Shown one piece after another: positions 20,416 through 31,738 of a DNA stretch of 64,000 nt. The position numbers were made by a program, and so were the translations under genes. Source of the stretch: Coniella vitis (taxonomy: Eukaryota; Ascomycota; Sordariomycetes; Diaporthales; Schizoparmaceae); contig WUJK01000004.1 in the NCBI GenBank assembly GCA_011317545.1, forward strand, positions 3,038,001 through 3,102,000, in the 5' to 3' direction. Under the pieces are notes generated by a model. That model saw only the letters and a program-made list of their open reading frames with translations, had not been told where the DNA came from and searched no databases. Numbering within the stretch: position 1 is the stretch's first letter; each line of letters begins with the position of its first letter.

Positions 20416-22119
20416 TCATGTTTCTTCATCCGAGTCCGGGTTCGTCTTGGTTGCCCCCAAGTCCTCAAATGGCACAAGGCCCTTGAGTTCCTTTCTCCGC
20501 TCTTCGATACGTGCCTTGACCGCGCCAATGACAAATTCGTTTTGTGGCATCTTGATACCCAGCTCCTGGCCCCTCCTGACAAAATATCCGTTGATGTAAT
20601 CGATATCAACCATTCGGCCCGCGCGCACGGCACTAAGCATATGGCTCTGCGACCTGCCCTTCTCCATGAGCCGGTTGATCGTGTGCTTGCGCAGCGTGTC
20701 CATGCCGCAGTTTTCAATAACTTTGGATGAGTTAGTCAGCTCGGGCAGCGCCCAGATGACATTGAAAATCTCTTGGAGCAGCTCGTCCGCGAGAAGGATT
20801 GCATGCTCATTGCGTAGAACCTGGTCGTACGTCGAGTCGAGCGCAACTGCTACGGGCTCGATAATGCTGAGAAAGACGAGCGCGGGAAGCTTGCGCATCA
20901 AAAAGTTTTCAAGGCTGTAGCCGCCTGCGCGAAGGCTGTCTGTGGAGATTAGACTCCGCATAAAGTTGACCGCATTAGACCGCCGCTCGACGGGTGGATG
21001 GTATTTGATGAAGGACGAGGTTCCACGTTCCAGAACCGTGAGGAAGAGCTTGCCGGGTTTGCGAAGCATTGTCGAGAAGAAGGCCTTCTTGTAGTATCCT
21101 ATTGATGCCACTGAATGCCCAAGAATATATGTCGGCCGCTGTCTTGGATCGCTGAACAGTTTCTCGTTCAACTCCTCCATCACACCAAGACCGTCTTGTA
21201 CGAGACAAATTGTCGTTCGATTGTCAATGCGATGCCTGATATTGGTGATTGCTGTAAGAGTCTGACAGCAAGGCAGCGTGACAATCAGCTGTTCAATATG
21301 CTCTGTGCTGGGGCTGATTTGGCCTCGCCCTACCCACTCAGCCTCGACGTGTGTTGTGGGTATGATCCTATTGTCTTCACACTTCAATAGCCGTTTGCCT
21401 TCCCATTCCCAACTGTTCATGATGGCCCTTCGGTGTATAAGCAGTTTCACTGGATCGAGATACTCGGAGCTAGCCAGACAGTGGGCGATAAAGTAGCCGC
21501 GGGGATCGTAGCCTAGAAAATGTACTCTCCTGCCCTGTTCCTCTTGCGGTGCCGGCCGTGGAACTGGTGCTGCTTCAATATTCTTTGGGATTCTCGGAAT
21601 CGCGGTAGTAAAAGGTTTCCCGAGCGGGGTCCGCGGTCTCTCAGAGGTCGTGTATGAGTCTTGCCAAGGCTCTTCGCCCAAATCATCTAGCAATAACCTT
21701 TGCAATTCGTGTCTCTGCGATAGAGGTTTTAAGGAACCCTGCTCGGGCAGATCTTGGAGCTCGGAATCTTGTAAGGCGCCCCCTTTGGCAGCAGACGGCG
21801 ACGGCGGCGCGCTGGCGGCCGCCACCGCCGCTCCCCCTGACGAGTAAAGCTTTGTGCTTGTGGCCCCCCGGCCAACATAGATGCTACCGCAGTTCCATGG
21901 CGTGTGTCTGTGAGGTATGCGCGCAAACACCCGCGAGAGCGGTAGACTGCAGCGTAAGGAATACAGATTGAATGGCTCGGTCAAGACCGTCGAAAGAGCA
22001 TAGTACCGGTTGATGATGTCGGAGACTGGATGTCTACTCGAGGCACGAGCACCTTCACACGGTTGGACAACTGCTTTTGCAAGTCCAAGCTGAATCCGTA
22101 GGTTGTGCAAGGCGGGCAA
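20416..22119 (-). CDS. Ketopantoate reductase (ApbA/PanE)-like protein, 5' end unresolved
   Basis: Open frame of up to 567 codons. The family reduces ketopantoate to pantoate with NADPH. N-terminal Rossmann region: RVHFLGYDPRGYFIAHCLAS near residue 205, where the usual GxGxxG reads GYDPRG. The C-terminal helical domain starts near residue 385 (LMRKLPALVFLSIIEPVAVAL) and includes SHMLSAVRAGRMVDIDYINGYFVRRGQELGI. In E. coli PanE the Glu256 position lies in an EIDYING motif; here it is D (VDIDYING). The frame's first codon is TTG, an in-frame TGA lies just upstream (about 22138), and no ATG occurs before the Rossmann segment. The true start therefore needs an upstream exon that I could not place, a non-AUG start, or a sequence error. 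The Arg/Ser-rich N-terminus is compatible with mitochondrial import. Catalytic activity is uncertain. Confidence 0.75.
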   Translation of the reverse strand: MPALHNLRIQLGLAKAVVQPCEGARASSRHPVSDIINRYYALSTVLTEPFNLYSLRCSLPLSRVFARIPHRHTPWNCGSIYVGRGATSTKLYSSGGAAVAAASAPPSPSAAKGGALQDSELQDLPEQGSLKPLSQRHELQRLLLDDLGEEPWQDSYTTSERPRTPLGKPFTTAIPRIPKNIEAAPVPRPAPQEEQGRRVHFLGYDPRGYFIAHCLASSEYLDPVKLLIHRRAIMNSWEWEGKRLLKCEDNRIIPTTHVEAEWVGRGQISPSTEHIEQLIVTLPCCQTLTAITNIRHRIDNRTTICLVQDGLGVMEELNEKLFSDPRQRPTYILGHSVASIGYYKKAFFSTMLRKPGKLFLTVLERGTSSFIKYHPPVERRSNAVNFMRSLISTDSLRAGGYSLENFLMRKLPALVFLSIIEPVAVALDSTYDQVLRNEHAILLADELLQEIFNVIWALPELTNSSKVIENCGMDTLRKHTINRLMEKGRSQSHMLSAVRAGRMVDIDYINGYFVRRGQELGIKMPQNEFVIGAVKARIEERRKELKGLVPFEDLGATKTNPDSDEET

Positions 22120-22859
22120 CGCAGGTGAGGATGGAGGTCAGCGTATTCTTGGTTCGCCCGGTGAAATGGGATATGATTTTTTCAGATCATCTGGATGCAG
22201 ATGATGGTCAGGGGCAATTCTCATTCCATTGCGGGATCAAGACCAGCAATCAAGGAAGTGAAGAAGAAAAAGAAGGCACCGCTTTTTGGTAGAGTCAGGT
22301 TTCCCGGAAGCTGGATGACGGTGACATTTTTTTTTCTGCTGTGCTGGGCAGGAGATCGCCTTCTAAAATTTTACGGCACAGCGCACTATAGACGATCGCT
22401 GACCCCGGGCGTTTCCGTAGCGGTACGACCCTGTACTAATGTAACTGGACTGCTGGAGTACTTGCCCCTGCATCCCTGTCAACATAATCCCTGCGGCCTG
22501 TATTCAGATCTGCTTCTTGCACATGCAATTTTCCGGACTTCTCTCACTAGAACTTCACACTCGAGTGTGACTTTGTACATCACACAATCTGACACCGTTC
22601 CCACTGGCGACCTTTTGATGCGCGAATGCAACCAAGATCGAGAGACCTTTTCAAGCTAATTTCGGGCATACTTTGCTGGAACACATCATTTCTACCTTTC
22701 ACTCGTCTGTGTTACTGATAAGCCTTCTGCGACTGGCGAGATTTCTTTAACATTTTGGGAATCAAAACAGCCAGATCATCTCCCGTATCTTCTTTCACGA
22801 TCACTACCTTGTTAGACGTCTGACCAACGCCCTTTTAATTATATCCCCAGTTGCCAATC
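22120..22859. promoter_or_regulatory. Divergent promoter region, KPR-like gene and LRP1
   Basis: Upstream of both genes. It may also hide the missing first exon of the KPR-like gene. A 40-codon minus-strand frame starting ATGTTGACAGGG near 22485 is open, but I saw no convincing splice donor. Confidence 0.4.
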
Positions 22860-23612
22860 ATGGACGTCACAGACATATCCAAACATCTCGACAAACTCGA
22901 CGGCGACGTCGACAGCCTCAAGGCTGCCCTCAAGCCCATACTTTCCAACCTCAACGAAACGGCGTCAACGCTTCCCCTTCTCGACCGCGCCAAACTCTAT
23001 ATCACCGTTGCATACGCCATAGAGAGCACCCTCCACTGTAAAATCCTCTGCCTTGTCCCTCACTTACGTTTTGAGCGTCCTAGCTAACATGTCATACCAC
23101 TATCAAGCCGCTCTACGTTTGGGAGGAGTAGACATAAGGACACACTCCATAAGCAAGGAGCTGGCACGTCTGAAACAGTACTTTGAAAAGATCAAACAAG
23201 CTGAAGCACCTCCAGTCGAGAGGACACAAACTGTAGACAAGCAGGCGGCGATTCGCTTCATCAAGGCTGATTTGGTAAGCGTTCAAAGAGTTTCCGATCA
23301 TCCCAAGACAAATGTTTTGATGCTAACAGCCCTCTTCAGGCAGATAACTCTGAAATTAATGCTAAGCTCAAGGAAAAGCTTGCCATTGAGCGCGAAAAGG
23401 CGGCTGCCCTCGCAGCTGCAAGAGGCAAGAAACGTCCGGCCGAGGACACTGCCGATTCGACGCCTCAGGGAACAGACAAGGTGGCAAGTACTCCAAGAGG
23501 CAGCTCGGCCGAGGAAGGCCAGGTCGAAGAGCCGGCAAGCAAGAAACCAAGGAAGGCCAGAAACCGCAAGGGAAGGGGTGGCAAGTCCACCAAGAACAGA
23601 AACCAGCAATAA
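22860..23612 (+). CDS. LRP1: Exosome cofactor Lrp1/Rrp47 (C1D family)
   Basis: Exons 22860-23037, 23108-23274 and 23340-23612; donors GTAAAA and GTAAGC, acceptors AAG and CAG; 205 aa. The Sas10/Utp3/C1D domain covers residues 5-100. LLDRAKLYITVAYAIESTLHSALRLGGVD is rebuilt across intron 1 and ARLKQYFEKIKQAE follows. A Lys/Arg-rich tail (KKPRKARNRKGRGGK) provides nuclear targeting and RNA binding. In yeast, Lrp1/Rrp47 binds the Rrp6 nuclease and helps the nuclear exosome process snoRNAs and rRNA, and human C1D does the same. The start is the ATG in CCAATCATGGACG after a stop-containing leader. Identification is strong; the first intron has the weaker splice sites. Confidence 0.92.
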
Positions 23613-24999
23613 GCGCGCAATCCTCGGGACTGGATCAAACCGTTAGACACCCGGCCTGGACATCACTCGAATGCCTGTCTATAGCTTGTGGTGCGAGAGG
23701 GCTGCAACTGCAGTTAGGCTGCTGATCATCGAGGTGATACGACTCCAGTGGTCGTCTTTTATTTTCTTTCTGGTATCCTTCGATACGCCCAGCAAGCTCC
23801 ACGATTATCAACGACGGCTATTGTAAACGTAAGAGCAGTCTCCCATTCATGCGACCGCACAGCCATATTCGATTGCAGCGACAAGCCATGAAAATATGGA
23901 AGCCGGATACAGATACACCAATCAGTTGCTTACACCTATCGACTACACCCCGGCGGACGGCTAACTCGCCTGGCTTTGGTTCCCAAACGACACTTGTGGA
24001 CCCTCGTTTTGGGACCTGACACCTTTGTATCCCCTCGTCGCGAGGCAGGCATGATATCTACCGAAGCCCCTCACAGGCATAACTAACGTCACTTGACGCC
24101 ACACTCACTGCTCCTGCTATGAGAAAGCGAGGCTCGTTTCTACTATGTAGGCATTTTTAGCGTATCGGAGAATGCAGGACAGGAAAATCTTCAAGAAAGG
24201 AGGGAAGACTCACGGGTCAAGTTATAATGACGGAACTCGTTGCTGAAGGGGACTCAGATTGAAGTGCCCTCTAATAAGGCAATCTTTCCAGTCTTCACTC
24301 AGCCAGGATGTGTACACATTAGGATTCCTAATGAAATGGTAAAATGATGGAACTGGGAGCTTGTCAAACCTTACCAGTGCAATAGACCTCATCTGTAGCA
24401 TACATCATCCTCGACTAAAGATGACCACAACATTGGTGATAAGGATTTAGATAGAGCAAGCAAAACTCGACAACCCATAGTGCTTTCATTCCAGCAAATC
24501 ATGCATGTAATGCTCTGATGTCTAACATAGTACGTAGATAATTATACAGAATAACAGAATTTAACTTCCCACAAGGTATACATAGTGTAGCATGCTTTCC
24601 TCTCTCCCTCTCTCCCTTTTTTGGTGTGTTTTTTTTTTTTTTTTTTTTTCCTTTTTTTTTTGGTTAGATACAGAGATTTGCTGCCCCTGCCGGGCCCAAC
24701 CATAGTGGACTGACACCCCTGGCCTGCCTAAACTGCAAGCCAAGGTTTCCCCGCCATGCAAGGTCCCTTGCGGTCCATGTACATAGTAAATCAGCACGAA
24801 TTCCATTGGCTTCCAGGCTGGCCGACCAGGAAGAGCGACCCTCCAACCCAATTACTTAAGCCGATTTTTTGCCATTGCCGCCCTGCCGCCCTCCGAACTG
24901 GAAACCCTCTTTCGACATCCCAAGCTTTCCACCTTGCCTCCAAACCTATAACCTATAATCCTCACCACCAAAACCCACACTCTCACCCCCAAAAACACG
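23613..24999. other. Intergenic upstream of MIX17
   Basis: About 1.4 kb without a supported gene. It contains poly-T runs near 24627-24660 and a GTACATAGTA motif at 24779-24788. Confidence 0.5.
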
Positions 25000-25698
25000 A
25001 TGCCTCGCCAACGCTCCGCCGCTCCCGCTCGCGCTCCCGCGCGCCCGACCGTGCCCGCCCGCTCTTCCTCGGTGCCCCAGCAGCAGACGCGCCCTGCGAC
25101 CACCTACGCTGCGCCCTCGTCGCAGGCTCCTCACCACCAGCCCCCTCCTGCCGCCCCTGCTGCTGCAGCGCCTGCGTCTGCCGGCTCGGGACTTTTTGGC
25201 CAGATGGCTAGCACTGCTGCGTATGTTCTTTGATCTCTTTTGTTGACCTAGTATTTCTATTTGATTTGGATTACTGGTATCCGCAAGAGCACTGCCTTTT
25301 GGCCCGAGGCAAGAACCCATGGCCAGAATGGATATCGATGAACTATATTTACTCAAGCACATTCTACGAAATCCCTACCAAGTGAAAATGCGGAACCACT
25401 AACAAATTTTCTACATCACAGAGGTGTCGCAGTCGGCCACACCGTCGCCAACGGCATTATGGGCATGTTTGGCGGTGGCTCCTCGAGCGAGCCCGCCGCG
25501 GCGTCCCCCTCCAACAACGCCGTCGAGGCCCAGCAGCCGCAATCTTCCTACTACGCCAACCAGTCGGCCGACCCCAATTGCGCACTGGCCACCAAGAGCT
25601 TCACCAACTGTATGGACGAGCACCAAGGCAACATGTCGATCTGCGGCTGGTATATGGATCAGCTCAAGGCTTGCCAGGCTGCTGCTAGCAAGTACTAA
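25000..25698 (+). CDS. MIX17: MIX17 / CHCHD2-like twin CX9C protein
   Basis: Exons 25000-25220 and 25422-25698; intron GTATGT..CAG of 201 nt; 165 aa. The N-terminus is rich in Arg/Ala/Pro. A Gly/Ala-rich middle hydrophobic segment follows (GLFGQMASTAAGVAVGHTVANGIMGMFGG), spanning the intron and typical of CHCHD2/10. The C-terminal CHCH domain has both motifs: C-ALATKSFTN-C and C-GWYMDQLKA-C, each CX9C. Proteins of this family enter the mitochondrial intermembrane space by the Mia40 oxidative pathway; yeast Mix17 lies there, and the human homologues stabilise cristae and respiration. Identification is firm. Confidence 0.95.
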
Positions 25699-26152
25699 GG
25701 AAGGGTTTTGTCTCAAGCTACCCTACCCTGCGTAGGGAGATAAATTAGGATGAAGGCCGTGATTCAAGTCAAATGGTTGTGGAATAAAGCAAAATCATCC
25801 GGCACTCGAGAAATTGGTTGGGTGTCCTTGCTGCTCGGTCTGCTTTGGGGGAAAGCCCGCTTCCCGTGGCAAGAAGAGAAGGGGATAGAATTCTATTTTG
25901 GATCAGGTTCTCAGAGCAGAACTTGGTGGAAGATAGGAACCATCAGGGTCAAAGGAAATCTCGACTCATCACAACAAATTTGTATAATTGCATAAGCATA
26001 TATGTTTGGTGCAACTGCCACGCATTTAAGCATCAAATTGTACTGATAGAAGCAGTGAGCTCTGCATAGGTTTACTGCTTCTAGAATAATACCAAGACAT
26101 TCCCCAGTGGCAACCCCACACATTTGGACTGTGCAATCATGATCGGAACTTT
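25699..26152. other. Convergent MIX17/UBX 3' spacer
   Basis: A spacer of 454 bp between the two stop codons. No gene seen. Confidence 0.5.
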
Positions 26153-27635
26153 TTACTTGTCCTTGTCATCCTCATCATTTCGAGGCTCAAAACTCAGCTA
26201 TCCCTTGTTAGTGCCACTGCCCGTACAATACGTAAGATTGATTCCGGAGATGAGAACGACTTACCGAGTTGCCATTGTAGAATTGGTGGTCTTTCCGCCG
26301 AGCATCCGCATCTCTAAATCCCTTGATGCGTCCACTTCTGTCTCTTCCTGATGTCAATGCCTGTTCCTGCAGGGCATCATTGCTGTAAGTGCCCTGAGTG
26401 CTATCACTACCACCACCACTCGACCCCAATCCCCCCAACGCACCCGCAATGCCGCTTAGAATATCCATGATAAATGCCAATACAGCAGCAACAAGCCTCG
26501 ATACGGGATTCCGGGATCCGTTCGTCAAGGTGGAATACGCCTCCGAATGCCGGTCCACAGGCGCCAGGACGAGTGTCGCGCTCGGCGCTAGTCCCAGCTC
26601 GTCGAGACCCTGCTCCTCCTCGGTTGCAAGATCAATAGACCGGTTTGGCAGTGGCGTGAGGATAACCTTGAATGTGTATGGGTCTGCACCGTCTGTACGC
26701 ACCTCGTCGATCCATTTGCGCACTTCCCGGGACAGTGTGGCCTTGGAAGGGAACCGCGCTCTGATTGTGGATCCGTCAAAGAGACGGACTTGGAGGGCGC
26801 ACTCGTCATGTTGCTTTCCCGATGAAACAATATCAGGAGCGGTAGTAGGAGACGTAGAGTCGCCCGTGTCAGGCACACCCAAGCTCAGCACCTCACCGGC
26901 GGCGGCGCGGCGCTCTGCCTCTCTCTCGTGCCTGCGCATCTCATCACGCGCCTTGCGCTCGGCTTTGTCATCTGCAATAAGCTTGAGCACGCGTGCTCGC
27001 TCCTCGCGCGCCTTAGTCCTGCGCTCGGCGTTTTGCTGTGAGGCTTTTTTGGCGGCGTCGCTTTGTGTTGCTTTAGGATCTGTGCTTGGTTGTTGCTGAG
27101 TCTCCTCGGCAGGCATCTTGCCTTTTGCCTTGCGCTTGCGGTCGGCGTCGCTGGCGGATGGTGGCGTCCCTGATGAGCTGGATCCAGGGGTATTTTGGCC
27201 AGTTGAGGATGGTGTAGCGGCTGAAGGTGGAGGAGTTGCAGTATTCTGTTGACTGGCACCGGGCGCAGGAGCATCGACAGGCATCGGTGCAGCTGTCTGC
27301 GACACGAAGGCACCGGCCACCCTCCTCACAAAGTCTTCCTTTGACGTCCCAGCAGCGACATACTCCTTGAGCTCACCATTCCTAATTACAACCACGGTGG
27401 GCGTCTTGGGCAGCGGGAAGATGGCAGCCAGGTAGGAAGCCTCCTGGGAGCCTGCCCGAAGCCGCAGCACGACGGCGTCGCTAGCCAGCTTAGGCGCAAT
27501 GGCATCGTCGGTGAGGAAGTCGTCTTCCCATGTCTTGCTTTCCTCCTGGTCGTCGGTGACGAAGCAGACCACGAGCTTGGATTGCTGCAGGGCAGTCGAG
27601 ATGCCCTCTTGCAGGCTGCCCGTGAAGAAGACCAT
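26153..27635 (-). CDS. UBX-domain protein, UBXN4 (erasin)-like
   Basis: Exons 27635-26265 and 26197-26153; intron GTAAGT..TAG; 471 aa. The last exon encodes LSFEPRNDEDDKDK. Residues 1-115 form a thioredoxin-like UAS-type domain (MVFFTGSLQEGIS, FPLPKTPTVVVIRNGEL) without a CxxC motif. Pro/Ser/Thr-rich sequence follows, then a charged coiled segment (NAERRTKAREERARVLKLI). The UBX domain (about 279-360) starts ALQVRLFDGSTIRARF. A hydrophobic stretch lies at about 381-405 (RLVAAVLAFIMDILSGIAGALGG). This order matches UBXN4, a Cdc48/p97 adaptor in the ER membrane that acts in ER-associated degradation, so that role is inferred. The first ATG of the open frame is the chosen start. The promoter is shared with SHY1. 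Confidence 0.9.
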
Positions 27636-28344
27636 CGTCGTCGAGGTTTGTTGACTGTCGCGAATGTTGGGCTGAGATGTACTCTTGGATTGCGCCGGGA
27701 TACTAGCGTGTGTTCTCTGTTTCAATTTTGTGGAAATGATCTCCTCAAAGAACTGACTGAATGGGTGAAATCTTGTGTTTCTCAAATCTGATCAGTCTGG
27801 TGTGTGAAAGGTGAAGAAAGGGCCAATTGTCTTGAAGCCTGTGAAATATACATCATTTCTCTGCCCTTACGCCATACTACGTACTTTCCATTTGCTGTAA
27901 GCAGGTACGACATACTGTAGTACACTAGAGATGGCGTATCAGCGTACCTATTGTCGCTTGCTCGGCACCTCGGGAGCTCCCTGTAGCGCCCTTGCACAGG
28001 TCCCTGCAGCCCTGTACGCCCCAAAGCTCGTTACATCATGGGCAGCTGCTCAAAACTTTGGGAAAACAGCTTTCTTGTCGGCCTTCAATTTTGACCAGAG
28101 GCCTCTTTTGCGCCAGCACAGGATTTGGGTGCTTGTTCTTACCAGATCACTGGACCGTGAAACCTCCTCGCCCCCTCAGAAGCAAGAGAAGACTGTCGTC
28201 TGCTTCAATTGGTAGCTCCATTAGCTACCAGCAGATTTTCGGCATCCTTGAACTGGGAACTCGCCTCCTTCAACTTCCTTGAGCCGCACCACCGCCGCCA
28301 TCAAACCGCCAGGGCTTCCTCGGGCCCCCTCTCACACCAGAAAA
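27636..28344. promoter_or_regulatory. Divergent promoter, UBX gene and SHY1
   Basis: Upstream region of 709 bp for both genes, including a GTAGTACACTA element near 27917. No gene seen. Confidence 0.45.
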
Positions 28345-29575
28345 ATGAAGGCCCTCACCCGTCTGATACGGTCTTCAGCCACGAAAACAACTTCCAAACC
28401 AACCACACGATCAAAGACAACTATCCCAAACATCACGCCCACACGCACCCGCCGTCAACCCTTTTCCCACTCCAACCACCGCCGCGCCGAACCTCGCCAG
28501 CCAGCAGACGATCCAAACTTCCACTCGATCCTTGACAACCCGACCAAACTCGTCCGCACAGGCCGACGCCACGGCCCAGGCCTATTGATTCTAGCCGCCA
28601 TCCCCATCACCGCTTTCGCGCTGGGGACCTGGCAAGTCCAACGCCTCTCATGGAAAACAGACCTCATTGCCAAATGCGAAGACCGCCTCGTTCGCGAACC
28701 GTTGCCGCTTCCACCCCGTATCGACGCGGATGCTGTTGCCAGTGGTGACTTTGATTATCGCCGAGTCGTGGCAAGAGGGAAATTCCGACATGATCAGGAG
28801 ATGCTCATTGGGCCGAGGATGCGGGATGGTGAACAAGGGTACATGGTGATTACGCCCTTGGAGCGAAGCGGGAGTGAAGAAGGGGGCTCCACAGTCTTGG
28901 TCAATCGCGGGTGGATTTCGAAAAAGATGGGAGACCAAATGATACGGCGGAGGGTAGCGGCGAGGAGCGCCAAAAGCAGCAACGAAAGCTATGCCGCTCC
29001 GGACGCTGCGTTGCCACAGGGGGAGGTGGTTGTTGAGGGACTGCTGCGTGCGCCGTGGAAAAAGAACATGTTCACGCCCGAGAATAGGCCAGATAAGGGC
29101 GAATACTATTTTCCGGACGTGAAGCAGATGGCTGAGTTGACGGGTGCGCAGCCTGTGTGGATTGAGGCGACTATGAGTGAGTACCTCTTGGTTTTGAAGT
29201 TATTATGATTGTCGTCCTGTCTCTTGCCCTTTTTTTGATATATGGTGGACCTTGAGGTTGCTAATAATCGGTATTGATTGCAGACCCAAACTATATGCAG
29301 GTCATGGAGTACGAAGCAAAGGGCATTCCTCTTGGTCGACCTGCTGAGGTCAACTTGAGAAATAACCATGCACAGTACATCTTCACTTGGTAAGCATCCT
29401 TTAATGATACTCGTCGCTTGAATCTTTGCGCGTATTGCTTCCCTTAACACCCCCCTTCCGCTAATACCCTCCCAGGTACAGTCTCTCCCTTGCAACCGCC
29501 ATAATGCTCTGGATGGTAGTCAAGAAGCCACCATCTAGTATCACCAACCGCGTGCGCAAAAACACGCAATGGTGA
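28345..29575 (+). CDS. SHY1: SHY1 / SURF1, cytochrome c oxidase assembly factor
   Basis: Exons 28345-29176, 29284-29389 and 29476-29575; donors GTGAGT and GTAAGC, acceptors CAG; 345 aa. A Ser/Thr/Arg-rich mitochondrial presequence comes first. TM1 lies near residues 78-95 (GLLILAAIPITAFALGTWQVQRLSWK, containing the family signature GxWQxxR/L). Then come conserved segments of the intermembrane-space domain: DYRRVVARGKF, GYMVITPLE, VNRGWI, and NPNYMQVMEYEAKGIPLGRP. The YIFTWYSLSLATAIMLWMV segment, joined across intron 2, is TM2. The protein helps insert haem a into Cox1 during complex IV assembly. The C-terminal tail is basic. It ends 131 bp from the convergent CENP-T gene. Confidence 0.95.
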
Positions 29576-29706
29576 TTGTGTTTGCTTGCTGTTTTGTTTT
29601 TCCTGTTCGGCGCAATATCGATGGGAGATGGCAATGCCAAGATCGAATAGAACCAAGTACACACAATCAATCACCCACGTCGCAAAGCAAGATCATATAC
29701 AATCAA

Positions 29707-31738
29707 TCATGCGACCTGTTGCTCCTCCTCATTGTTGGCTTTTTGCCGTTGCCGTCGCTGTTTTCGTTTCACTGGTGCCGGGACATTCATGCGTAACTCT
29801 TGTAGAAGTTCACGGGGAAGATGTCGCTGTGCGAGTGCATATGCTGATGCTGAAGCACTGGTCTGCCGCTGTCTAAATCATGATACGAGGACCAAATCAG
29901 CTCATACGTTCACAATACACATTCAGACAATACGAGAAGAACGTGGCAAAGACCCACCTTCTCATCAACATCAGCATATCCGTCTCGTTAATCGTCGTTC
30001 GACCCTTGGCATGGTGGGCATACGCCCGGAGATCATCCCCGAGCTGCTCAAAAAACCAGTCCGACGCTTGCATAATCGCAGACAGTGTATTGGCACTGAG
30101 TTGCGTTTTGCCTGCAAAACGCTGCGCAAGCCGCTTGATAACATTGGTCGGCAGCGAAGGGTACTCGATGCCGTAGCGTGAGATTCTCTTGCCAGGTCGC
30201 TTGACGCGCCCTCCTCTTGCCTCTGTTGCTGGTGCTGCTACTGGTGATGATCTTACGGGACGTCGCGCGAATGTCGTCGCATCTTCTGCTGCTGCTGTCC
30301 TGTCAATGTCAAGGTCAGACGCGTCATCTGGTAGATTGGCGGCTTCGTCGTCTGACTCGCCAAAGCCAAGTGGTGCATCAACTCCAAGATCCATTTGATT
30401 GTCCACCCCGAGTGGTTGTGATTGGTCTTGATCATCATCATAGTCGTCATTGTTGTCGCCGAATCCAAAGGGCTCGTTGTCAGGTGACAAGCTCTCGCGC
30501 CGAGGTGAGGACCGCACCTGGGGATCAAGCATAACTGTGCTCTGATCCACCGCATCAAGATTGAAGTCGATAGCCCCAAATTCACTGACGCGCCCACCAA
30601 GCGTATCCCGCCGCGCAGCCTCATCATCCGCTCCGTGCAGCACAGTATCTCCCTCTTCTTCTACCTCATTATTCGTAGCACCCAAACCCGTATCAGCACG
30701 ATTGCCAGTGTCGTCGTCACGACCGCTGTCCCATGCCGCCTGTGGGAAGAAGGCAGGATCGATGCTCATATCATCGCCGCGTTCATCGTCGCTAATGCCA
30801 AAGTTGCTCGTACGTATTGAGAACCGATGCGCCGTCGATCCCATGGTCGCTCGACGCGCGAGTTCAATGCTTTGCAAAGTGACATTGCCGTCCAAGTCCT
30901 CGAGTCCGCTGCTTCTCGGCGGCCGAGGGAGTTCGCCGTCGCTATCGGCATCCTCGTCAATCGGCAGGGAGAAGCGCGGTCTGTCTATGGGGAACTCGTC
31001 ATCGTCATCGTCTGGATCCTCGGGAATAGTAATAGCTGCTCTCTTGCGACCAGCACGTTTGCCACTAACACCTGCGCCATTGCCGGTTCGTCTCCTTCGG
31101 CCGCGCGATCCGCTATTAGAAGAGCCGCTGGGATCATTAGGTGAAGATCCAGAAGAGGTCGAGGTCGAGATAGCAGAGCTCTGTGGAGCCAGCACCCTGC
31201 CTAGGGCGCGTAGAGTGTCGCGAGGGGTTTCACGCTGGTCGCGTAGAGAGCGCCGCCTGTTGCGACCGGGCGTGTGAATCTCGTTGATAGCGGCGCGACG
31301 CGAATCGAGGGTGCGAATGGCGGCGCGGCCATGGGGGGTTAGCTGGGTAGGCGGGTACTGTTGCGTCTTGCGACCCGAGGCGGAATAGCGCAGGCGCGCA
31401 GAGGCACGAAAGTCGATAACTTTGTTGCCGGGTGTGCGGATTGAGAAGCGCGTTGTGGTAGGCAGAGGGGCTGTGTATTGGCGGGCAAGATAGATGTCGT
31501 CGTCGCTTTGTTTGTTGTTGTTTTCGGGAGTGCGCGTTGGGTTGGACGGATCGCTCTTGCTTTCAGGAAGCTTGGCCGGTTGGGAGGAAGCAGCGCGAGA
31601 CGGTGTTGCAGTGCCTTTGGAAGGGCTACGCTTACGCGATGGGCCAGATGCTGGAGTCTTGGTGATGTTGGCGAGAGAACGGTCGCGGACGGGCAAAGGC
31701 AGCCTCGAGCCCCCGGACGGGCCCTGTCCAGTAGGCAT
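29707..31738 (-). CDS. CENP-T-like histone-fold kinetochore protein
   Basis: Exons 31738-29958 and 29872-29707; intron 29957-29873 (GTGGGT..TAG); 648 aa. The N-terminal 500 residues are disordered and rich in Ser/Thr/Arg/Asp, with TP and SP sites. They include candidate Cdk-site motifs such as ANITKTPASGP and a conserved-looking RFSIRTPG. The C-terminal histone fold starts at IEYPSLPTNVIKRLAQRF and runs through SAIMQASDWFFEQLGDDLRAYAHHAKGRTTINETDMLMLMRR. Splicing then adds RQRQTSASASAYALAQRHLPRELLQELRM, typical of CENP-T (yeast Cnn1, fission-yeast Cnp20). The family links the inner centromere complex to the Ndc80 complex. An in-frame TAA immediately precedes the start, which is in a weak context (TAAATGC). 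That TAA belongs to the small ORF upstream. Confidence 0.9.
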
